A stretch of 64,000 nt of DNA from Polycyclovorans sp964425915 (lineage in GTDB: Bacteria > Pseudomonadota > Gammaproteobacteria > Nevskiales > Nevskiaceae): the NCBI GenBank assembly GCA_964425915.1, contig CAYROO010000001.1:372001-436000 (forward strand), given 5' to 3'. Shown here in pieces: positions 1 to 5,877 of this stretch. The notes under the pieces are model-generated. The model ran no database searches and was not told where the DNA came from. It saw only the letters and a program-made list of their open reading frames with translations. The number at the start of each line of letters is the position of its first letter. The first letter of the stretch is position 1. The position numbers and the translations under genes are program-made.

Positions 1-1044
1 CGCCTTACCCTGCCAACTGGGGACCAGCGGTGCACCCAGCAACAGGCCTTGTCCGCGCACCGACTGCCACAACCCGCAGCGTGCGCCGAGCGCCATCAGC
101 CCATCACGCAACTGCTGATGACGTGCTGCCACGTTGGCCATGAGCGCAGGCTGCAGCACCTCATCGAGCACCGCCTCCGCCACCGCGCAGCCCAGGGGAT
201 TGCCGCCATAGGTGGAACCGTGGGTGCCAACCGACAGGGTGGCCGCGAGCGCCTCGGTGGTCAGCATGGCCCCAATCGGAAAGCCACCGCCCATGCCCTT
301 GGCCGTCGTCAGCACATCGGGCACAACGCCGGTTTGCTGATAGGCGTAGAGCGTGCCGGAGCGGCCATTACCGGTCTGTACCTCGTCAAAAATCAGCAGC
401 GCACCATGCTGTCGGCACAAGGCCGCCGCCGCTTCAAGGTAGCCCGGCGCCGCTGGCGTGACACCGCCCTCCCCCTGGATTGGTTCGACGATGAACGCGC
501 AGACGTCGGGACCCATGGCCGCCTCCAGCGCCGCCACGTCGTTGTACGGAACGTGGCTGATGGCCGGCGGCAAGGGCTCGAAGCCCTGGGTGTACTTGGG
601 CTGCCCGCCCACGGTCACGGTAAACAGGGTGCGGCCATGGAAGCTGTTCAGGCAGGCCACGATGCGGTGCTTGCCAGGCGACTTCAGATTGCCGTAGCGA
701 CGCGCCAGCTTCAGCGCCGCCTCGTTGGCTTCGGCACCGCTATTGCAGAAAAACACCCGCTCGGCGAAGGTGTGCGCGATCAGCCGCTGGGCCAAGCGCA
801 GCGCTGGCTCGTTGGTCATCACGTTGGACAGGTGCCACAGCCGCTGCGCCTGATCGGTCAGGGCGGCCACCAGACGCGGGTGGGCATGCCCCAGCGCGGT
901 CACGGCGATGCCGCCGGCGAAGTCCACGTACTCGCGCCCGGCCTGATCCCACCAGCGCGACCCGGCACCGCGCACCGGAATCACGCCGGCAGGCTGGTAG
1001 TTGGGGACCATGTACTGGTCGAAGGTCTGGCGATTGACGCTCAT
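1..1044 (-). CDS. argD: Acetylornithine/succinyldiaminopimelate aminotransferase, 3' end outside window
   Basis: Class III PLP-dependent aminotransferase that transaminates N-acetylornithine (often also succinyl-DAP) in arginine and lysine biosynthesis; cytosolic. Translation from the ATG at 1044 gives 348 residues before the window edge, so roughly 50 C-terminal residues are missing (family about 400). Visible motifs are the CNSGAEANE phosphate/cofactor loop, the IFDEVQTG segment with the PLP-ring aspartate, and TTAKGMGGG with the Schiff-base lysine at about residue 249. It lies downstream of plsX on the same strand with 74 bp between, and a perfect minus-strand TATAAT at 1079-1084 suggests its own promoter. 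AstC or GabT-type paralogues are alternatives, but the motif spacing and length fit ArgD best. Confidence 0.9.
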   Translation of the reverse strand, partial: MSVNRQTFDQYMVPNYQPAGVIPVRGAGSRWWDQAGREYVDFAGGIAVTALGHAHPRLVAALTDQAQRLWHLSNVMTNEPALRLAQRLIAHTFAERVFFCNSGAEANEAALKLARRYGNLKSPGKHRIVACLNSFHGRTLFTVTVGGQPKYTQGFEPLPPAISHVPYNDVAALEAAMGPDVCAFIVEPIQGEGGVTPAAPGYLEAAAALCRQHGALLIFDEVQTGNGRSGTLYAYQQTGVVPDVLTTAKGMGGGFPIGAMLTTEALAATLSVGTHGSTYGGNPLGCAVAEAVLDEVLQPALMANVAARHQQLRDGLMALGARCGLWQSVRGQGLLLGAPLVPSWQGKA

Positions 1045-1078
1045 GACGGGCTCCCTGCGGGGCGTGGCAAAGCCGCGC

Positions 1079-1084
1079 ATTATA
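1079..1084 (-). promoter_or_regulatory. Candidate -10 box for argD
   Basis: The minus strand reads TATAAT followed by GCGCG, 35 bp upstream of the argD ATG. The same TATxAT-GCGCG arrangement occurs at the yceD promoter. No good -35 is visible at 16-18 bp, so the call rests on the -10 alone. A short inverted repeat (CGCGAC/GTCGCG) just upstream, at about 1097-1113, may be a weak plsX terminator. Confidence 0.4.
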
Positions 1085-1118
1085 GGGGCCCCGGGGCGCG
1101 ACACCAGTCGCGTTCACC

Positions 1119-2135
1119 TCAGGCCGCGGTATTGCGGTCGAGCAGGCCGGTAATGCGGCGCGATACGTCTTGGCGCACCTCGCGGACGGCCACGCCGATG
1201 GCGTTGGCAAAGGCAATGTCATCGGCGCTGCCGTGCGACTTGATGACGATACCGTTGAGCCCCAGCAGGCTGGCGCCGTTGTGTAGCCGGGGGTCAATCT
1301 TCTGGGCAAACTGTTTCAACACCGGTTTTGCCAGCAGCGCGATCAGCTGGGTCATCGGCGAGCGGGTAAATGCTTCCCGCATCAGCTGCGTGATCAACTT
1401 GGCGACGCCCTCGCCGGTCTTCAGGGCAACGTTGCCGACGAAGCCGTCAGCGACTACCACATCGACATCGGCATGGAAGATGCCGTCGCCTTCGACGAAG
1501 CCGACGTAGTTGAGGGTGGAGGCCTGCAGCAAGGTGGCGGCCGCCTTGATGGTGTCGTTCCCCTTGATCTCCTCTTCGCCGATGTTGAGCAGGGCCACGC
1601 GCGGGCGCTCGACACCGTTGAGCGCGGTGACCAGCGCCGAGCCCATTACCGCAAACTGGAACAGCTGCTCGGCGGAACACTCGGCATTGGCGCCAAGATC
1701 CAGCATGTGTGTGTGGCCGCGCGCGGAGGGCAGTGCCGACACAATGGCCGGGCGGTCAATGCCAGGCAGGGTCTTCAGCACGAATCGGGCGGTGGCCATC
1801 AGGGCGCCGGTATTGCCAGCAGAAACCGCGGCATGCGCCGCCCCTGCCTTCACCAGATCGATGGCGACCCGCATTGACGAGTCTTTTTTGTTCCGCAGCG
1901 CCTTGGAGGGGGCCTCGTCCATTGCCACCACTTCAGACGCTGGATGCAATCGCAGCCGCGATCGCAGCGCGAGCGGCACTTGGGCCAAGGCGGCCTCCAG
2001 ACGCACGACATCGCCCACGAGCAGGAGCTCGCAGGCCTCATGCTGACGGAGCGCGTGCAGCGCGGCGGGCACGGTCGTGGTGAGACCGTGATCCCCGCTC
2101 ATCGCATCAATGGCAAGAACGATCGGCGAAGCCAT
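1119..2135 (-). CDS. plsX: Phosphate acyltransferase PlsX
   Basis: Makes acyl-phosphate from acyl-ACP at the cytoplasmic face of the inner membrane, feeding PlsY in phospholipid synthesis. The 338-residue product matches the family length (about 340). The N-terminus has the IDAMSGDHG motif, and the GNTGALMA and LNIGEEEIKGND segments are characteristic. It starts at the ATG at 2135, 20 bp downstream of rpmF, in the conserved yceD-rpmF-plsX order. The usual next genes (fabH, fabD, fabG) are absent; argD follows instead. That break in the fatty acid operon is the only oddity. Confidence 0.97.
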   Translation of the reverse strand: MASPIVLAIDAMSGDHGLTTTVPAALHALRQHEACELLLVGDVVRLEAALAQVPLALRSRLRLHPASEVVAMDEAPSKALRNKKDSSMRVAIDLVKAGAAHAAVSAGNTGALMATARFVLKTLPGIDRPAIVSALPSARGHTHMLDLGANAECSAEQLFQFAVMGSALVTALNGVERPRVALLNIGEEEIKGNDTIKAAATLLQASTLNYVGFVEGDGIFHADVDVVVADGFVGNVALKTGEGVAKLITQLMREAFTRSPMTQLIALLAKPVLKQFAQKIDPRLHNGASLLGLNGIVIKSHGSADDIAFANAIGVAVREVRQDVSRRITGLLDRNTAA

Positions 2136-2155
2136 GGGCTGGCGCCGTTCGGGTC

Positions 2156-2353
2156 TCAGGCGTCGTCGCTGAGATCCGGGGTGCTCTTGTCGATCACCTT
2201 GCGGCCACGGTAGTAGCCATCGGCGGTGATGTGGTGGCGCAGATGCGTCTCACCGGAGGTCGGGTCCACCGACAGGGCCGGCGGGGTCAGCGCGTCATGC
2301 GAACGGCGGTGGCCGCGCTTGGAACGGGTTTTACGGTTTTGTTGAATGGCCAT
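2156..2353 (-). CDS. rpmF: 50S ribosomal protein L32
   Basis: 65-residue basic ribosomal protein of the large subunit. The sequence follows E. coli L32 closely: an N-terminal MAIQQNRKTRSKRG, then RRSHDAL, HLRHHITADGYYRG and RKVI. It lacks the CxxC zinc pairs found in some bacterial L32 forms, so it is the zinc-independent type. The C-terminal extension after RKVI is about eight residues longer than in enterobacteria. It lies between yceD and plsX and is presumably cotranscribed from the promoter at 2918-2946. Confidence 0.97.
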   Translation of the reverse strand: MAIQQNRKTRSKRGHRRSHDALTPPALSVDPTSGETHLRHHITADGYYRGRKVIDKSTPDLSDDA

Positions 2354-2400
2354 CGTCTTGTGACTCCGTGGGCGGGATCACCGCCGCGTAACAACTCGTA

Positions 2401-2892
2401 TTATGACCGTTTCAGCAGCGCTGCAAACGGTCGGTGGGTCGGTCTATCGGCCGACACCGGTGCCTCTACTGCCTGAACCGCGGCTTCGCAGGCTTCACAG
2501 CGGACCACCACCGGCAATCCCAGCAACAGCTCCTGCGCCACCATCTGCGCGGGCGCCACTTCGTCGCGCTCCACCCGGTAGGGCTCAGCTTCTGCCAGCG
2601 CCGCCTGCTCGGCCTCATCGCTGTCGACCAACCGCAACCGAGTGGCGATGCCGACCGCCTGCCGAAACGGGCCGTCGCAGCGCTCGCAGCGCAGCTCAAT
2701 CGCCCCGTCGACCGTCATTCGCACGTCGTCGTGCGAGCGGACCCGTTCAAACTGCAACGTGACCCGCAGGGGTTCCGACAGCACCACGCCGGCCTCGGCC
2801 AGCGAGGCCGATTGCGATACAGCGAGCACCCCGTCGTAGCGCGCACCGCGCGCCACCGCAGTGGTGACCGTGATCGACGCCGGAATCGGCAT
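2401..2892 (-). CDS. yceD: YceD/DUF177 family protein (23S rRNA accumulation protein)
   Basis: Small acidic protein of the DUF177 family, linked in other bacteria to 23S rRNA/50S accumulation and almost always encoded directly before rpmF, as here (47 bp gap). Two CxxC pairs are visible (CERC near residue 70 and CEAC near residue 138), typical of the family. The frame stays open upstream, with a TTG at 2946 and an ATG at 2919. Both lie within the -35 and -10 boxes of a strong promoter, so the ATG at 2892 (MPIPAS) is the supported start, giving 163 residues. Confidence 0.9.
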   Translation of the reverse strand: MPIPASITVTTAVARGARYDGVLAVSQSASLAEAGVVLSEPLRVTLQFERVRSHDDVRMTVDGAIELRCERCDGPFRQAVGIATRLRLVDSDEAEQAALAEAEPYRVERDEVAPAQMVAQELLLGLPVVVRCEACEAAVQAVEAPVSADRPTHRPFAALLKRS

Positions 2893-2917
2893 GGCGACTG
2901 CCCGCAAAAGGGCGCGC

Positions 2918-2946
2918 ATGATAGGTTCGAGCCTGCCGCAAGTCAA
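2918..2946 (-). promoter_or_regulatory. Sigma70-type promoter of yceD-rpmF-plsX
   Basis: On the minus strand the sequence has TTGACT (2946-2941), a 17-bp spacer and TATCAT (2923-2918), followed by GCGCGCCC. This is near consensus with ideal spacing. Transcription should begin near 2910, 18 bp before the yceD ATG at 2892. It sits 10 bp from the divergent maf start codon, so maf expression must start inside or beyond the yceD coding region. Confidence 0.75.
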
Positions 2947-2955
2947 AGGTCTTCC

Positions 2956-3543
2956 ATGCCCACCTCACCGCCGCCGGCCCTGGTGCTGGCCTCCGGCTCC
3001 CGCTACCGCGCCGAACTGCTGGCCCGACTGCAGCTGCCCTTCGAGGCATGCCCGGTGGATGTGGACGAGCGCCCCCAAGCGGGTGAAGCCCCGCTGGCGA
3101 TGGCAACGCGGCTGGCAGCTGACAAGGCGGCCGCGGGCGCCCGCCACCACCGCCAGGCGTGGGTGATCGGCTCCGACCAGACCGTCGACTGCGCCGGCCA
3201 ATGCCTCGGCAAGCCCGGGACGCCGGACAACGCACGCCAACAGCTGGCCTTGATGTCCGGTCGCAGCGTCCACTTCCACACTGCAGTCAGCCTGCAGGGC
3301 CCGGGCGGATCGCGCGCCTTCGTGGTCAGCACGCGGGTGCAGATGCGCAGCCTCTCCAATCAGGAAATCGCACGTTATGTCGCGGCCGAGCCCGCACTGG
3401 ACTGTGCCGGCAGCTTCCGCTGTGAGGGCTTGGGCATCAGCCTGTTCGAAACCATTGAAAGCACCGACCCCACCGCCCTGATCGGGCTACCCCTGATCGC
3501 ACTGGCCGCGGCGCTGCGGGCGCTGGGCTACCCCCTGCCCTGA
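2956..3543 (+). CDS. maf: Maf-like nucleotide pyrophosphatase, YceF type
   Basis: Cytosolic house-cleaning pyrophosphatase that hydrolyses modified nucleoside triphosphates; the YceF branch acts on m7GTP. The 195-residue product has the N-terminal LASGSRYRAELL loop, the GSDQTV motif with the catalytic aspartate, and the C-terminal ALIGLPL motif. It begins at the ATG at 2956, divergent from yceD, which is the usual neighbour in the same cluster though normally codirectional. Its 3' end overlaps the convergent HAD gene by 16 bp. Confidence 0.93.
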   Translation: MPTSPPPALVLASGSRYRAELLARLQLPFEACPVDVDERPQAGEAPLAMATRLAADKAAAGARHHRQAWVIGSDQTVDCAGQCLGKPGTPDNARQQLALMSGRSVHFHTAVSLQGPGGSRAFVVSTRVQMRSLSNQEIARYVAAEPALDCAGSFRCEGLGISLFETIESTDPTALIGLPLIALAAALRALGYPLP

Positions 3544-4199
3544 GCCCGCAGCCAGCCATGCAAGGCGGAAACATCCGGCAGTAGCGCGCGGGCACCCGCA
3601 GCCAGCAGGCGCTCGGGCGCATGCACGCCGCAGGTGACGCCCACGGCATCCATGCCGATAGCCTGCGCCATCGCCACATCAAATTCGGTGTCGCCGATCA
3701 TCAGGGCCTGTTCCACCGGCACATCCAGTTCGGCGAGCAACTCCCGCAACATCAGCGGATCGGGCTTGGAGGCGGTTTCATCCGCGGTGCGGCTGGCCAG
3801 CACCAGCTCGCCAATCCGGGGATGCTGCTGGAATGATCGCTGCAATCCGCGCCGCGACTTGCCCGTCGCGACGGTGAGCCAGTACCGGTCCTCGGCCAGA
3901 ACCTCCAGCGTCTCCATGGCCCCCGCGAACAACGGCGCCTCGGGCGGCCCCTCGGCGAGGTTGCGGGCCCGATGCCGAAAAATCTCGTTGCGGAGGGCGG
4001 GGATGTCAGCGCCGGGATACAGCAGGGCCAGGCCTTCATCGAAGCCGAGGCCGATCAGCTCGGCGATAGCCTGGTCGTCACGAGGCGCCAGATTCAGGGC
4101 GCGGATGGCGTCCTGCATGGTGGAGACGATCAGTGCGGCGGAGTTGGCGAGGGTGCCATCCCAGTCAAAAATCAGTAATTGATACGGTTTGTCGCTCAT
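3528..4199 (-). CDS. HAD-superfamily hydrolase, phosphoglycolate phosphatase-like
   Basis: Cytosolic Mg-dependent phosphatase of the HAD Cof/Gph type, commonly found between rluC and maf in gammaproteobacteria. Seen in the 223 residues: the nucleophile motif FDWDGTLA (Asp12, Asp14), VATGKS, SKPDP with the motif III lysine, and MIGDTEFD. It starts at the ATG at 4199, with GTGAG just upstream as a weak ribosome binding site. The first 15 codons lie inside a 185-bp tandem repeat, so two extra truncated copies of the start lie between this gene and rluC. The exact substrate is unknown. Confidence 0.9.
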   Translation of the reverse strand: MSDKPYQLLIFDWDGTLANSAALIVSTMQDAIRALNLAPRDDQAIAELIGLGFDEGLALLYPGADIPALRNEIFRHRARNLAEGPPEAPLFAGAMETLEVLAEDRYWLTVATGKSRRGLQRSFQQHPRIGELVLASRTADETASKPDPLMLRELLAELDVPVEQALMIGDTEFDVAMAQAIGMDAVGVTCGVHAPERLLAAGARALLPDVSALHGWLRAQGRG

Positions 4200-4315
4200 C
4201 TCACGTTATCTCGCCAAATTTGCTGCAGCCTCGGCGCGGGCATCCTGCCGCAAGGCACCCGCGAACAGGGCCGCCCGGCCCGGGCTCCTGCCCGGGCGTT
4301 CACCCGCGACCCGAT

Positions 4316-4384
4316 TCACTGGATCGGCTCGCAGGGGAACCCATCCCAGTCAAAAATCAGTAATTGATACGGTTTGTCGCTCAT
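4316..4384 (-). pseudogene. Truncated HAD 5' copy (22-codon frame), repeat copy 2
   Basis: The repeated start region begins with the same codons as the HAD gene (15 residues, through the DWDG motif), then runs into S sequence as FPCEPIQ and stops. It keeps the same upstream GTGAG, so it could be translated as a short peptide, but it carries only half the first catalytic motif and cannot be an enzyme. Confidence 0.6.
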
Positions 4385-4500
4385 CTCACGTTATCTCGCC
4401 AAATTTGCTGCAGCCTCGGCGCGGGCATCCTGCCGCAAGGCACCCGCGAACAGGGCCGCCCGGCCCGGGCTCCTGCCCGGGCGTTCACCCGCGACCCGAT

Positions 4501-4569
4501 TCACTGGATCGGCTCGCAGGGGAACCCATCCCAGTCAAAAATCAGTAATTGATACGGTTTGTCGCTCAT
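4501..4569 (-). pseudogene. Truncated HAD 5' copy (22-codon frame), repeat copy 3, next to rluC
   Basis: Same 22-codon frame as the copy at 4316-4384. This copy starts 36 bp after the rluC stop, the spacing expected for an operon, which suggests that before the repeat arose the HAD start stood here. Its upstream region has ATGAG where the other copies have GTGAG (base 4574). Confidence 0.6.
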
Positions 4570-4605
4570 CTCATGTTATCTCGCCAGCAACGAGCGAGAC
4601 TCGCG

Positions 4606-5598
4606 TCAGCGGCGTTTGCGGAAGCCCCCACTGCTGCGCGACGGCGGCGGCGCTGCCGTCGGCATACCGTTGAGGGCGTCGTTGAGCTCATCGGGCAAGG
4701 GGCTGCTCAGCAACAGCTTGGGAAACTCACCATCGGCCGGCAGCTCCAGTAGATGCGAGTGCAGAAACATCCGCTTGAGTCCACGGGCACGGAACGGCTT
4801 GTTGTCCTCTCGCTCACCGTACTTGTCGTCACCCACCACCGGATGCCCCAGCGCGGCCGCATGCACGCGGATCTGATGCGTGCGGCCTGAGAAGATCTGG
4901 ACTTCCATCAAGGTGGCGTCGCGATAACGGCCGCGTGGCGAGAAACGGGAGTGTGAGGGCTTGCCATCGTCATCATCCACCACCACCCGACGGTCACCGC
5001 CCTGGCCCTGGTCTCGTAGCAAGGCTGCCGTGACATCACGATCCTCACCGCGCCAGCGGCCGAGCAGTAGTGCGAAGTACCGCTTGGTCACGTCGCCATT
5101 CTTGAGGGCGCGCTGGGCGCGCAGCAGGGCCGGACGATTTTTCGCCAGCAACAGCACGCCACTGGTGTCACGGTCGAGGCGGTGTACCAGCTCCAGCCAC
5201 TCGTGCAAGCCCCAGGCGCGGGCCACCTCGATCACACCGAAGCGCACCCCACTGCCGGCATGGGACGCGAGGCCCGCAGGCTTGGACACCGCCAGGTAGT
5301 GGGCATCCTCGTGGATGATGGCGGCGCGCAAGCGCTGCATCAGCTCGTCGGGTGGCCGCGGCGTTTCGCCGGGATCCTCCTGGCGCACGGGGGGAATCCG
5401 CACCTCCTCCCCTGCCACCAGCTTGCGTTCGGGCTTGGCGCGGCCGCCATCGACTCTGACCTGGCCGGAGCGCAGCAGCCGGTAGACATGCGACTTGGGC
5501 ACACCAGGCAATTGTTTGAGAAGGAAATTGTCAATGCGCTGCCCGTCTTCATTGGCGCCGACTCGGACCTTGCGGACTTGGCTACGATTCTGTGTCAA
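4606..5598 (-). CDS. rluC: 23S rRNA pseudouridine synthase RluC
   Basis: Isomerises uridines 955, 2504 and 2580 (E. coli numbering) of 23S rRNA to pseudouridine. The 330-residue protein has an N-terminal S4 RNA-binding domain (about residues 17-75) and the RluA-type catalytic domain with HRLDRDTSG (catalytic Asp about residue 142) and the SGRTHQIRVH motif. The only workable start is the TTG at 5598; an in-frame stop lies 9 bp upstream. The C-terminus ends in a basic Ser/Arg tail. It is divergent from rne, the conserved arrangement in gammaproteobacteria. Confidence 0.95.
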   Translation of the reverse strand: MTQNRSQVRKVRVGANEDGQRIDNFLLKQLPGVPKSHVYRLLRSGQVRVDGGRAKPERKLVAGEEVRIPPVRQEDPGETPRPPDELMQRLRAAIIHEDAHYLAVSKPAGLASHAGSGVRFGVIEVARAWGLHEWLELVHRLDRDTSGVLLLAKNRPALLRAQRALKNGDVTKRYFALLLGRWRGEDRDVTAALLRDQGQGGDRRVVVDDDDGKPSHSRFSPRGRYRDATLMEVQIFSGRTHQIRVHAAALGHPVVGDDKYGEREDNKPFRARGLKRMFLHSHLLELPADGEFPKLLLSSPLPDELNDALNGMPTAAPPPSRSSGGFRKRR

Positions 5599-5877
5599 AC
5601 TATGTCAATCCGGTTGAAAAAGGCCTTAAAGCCCCTGCGAAAGCGGCGCCGGACTGGTTGCTCGGACGGCGGCGACAACAACTTCTGACAAGCGTAGCAG
5701 AAGCCCGAGTCCGTCCCGGAGCACCAAAACGTACGGCAGCCGCCTCCAGCGGTTGCCTTTCCTGATTGAGATGCTGCGCCGCCGCCTGCCGGGCGATGAC
5801 ATAAGGCTGATTGTTTAACGAGCCACAACGAGTTCCCCTGAGCTGCAGCGGTGCGCCCCTGATTCGAGTCGCACCAC
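5599..5877. promoter_or_regulatory. rluC-rne divergent region and long rne 5' leader
   Basis: 279 bp without a gene separate the divergent rluC and rne starts. In E. coli the long rne leader folds into hairpins that RNase E cleaves to autoregulate its own mRNA, and a comparable role is plausible here. What is visible is a minus-strand TTGACA at 5608-5603 close to the rluC start and GC-rich stem-forming stretches around 5740-5800. No promoter could be assigned confidently to either gene. Confidence 0.4.

Larger units (their letters stand above)
4156..4586. repeat. 185-bp tandem repeat, 2.33 copies, R-S-R-S-R structure
   Basis: A 61-bp block R occurs three times (4156-4216, 4341-4401, 4526-4586) and a 124-bp block S twice (4217-4340, 4402-4525), all with a period of exactly 185 bp. 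The only difference found is 4574, T instead of C. R covers the HAD gene ribosome binding site and its first 15 codons. S is GC-rich and contains GCCCGGG-CTCCTG-CCCGGGC, a 7-bp-stem hairpin within a larger imperfect palindrome. Apart from the repeat, the 406-bp gap between rluC and the HAD gene holds only two truncated reading frames. Confidence 0.95.

Noticed and set aside
49..1509. Long plus-strand frame opposite argD and plsX
   Set aside because: A GC-driven shadow frame; the minus strand encodes recognised families across the whole region, including conserved motifs.
4156..4586. The 185-bp repeats as a CRISPR array
   Set aside because: Repeats (61 bp) and spacers (124 bp) are too long, the two spacers are identical, the repeat is part of a coding gene, and no cas genes are nearby.
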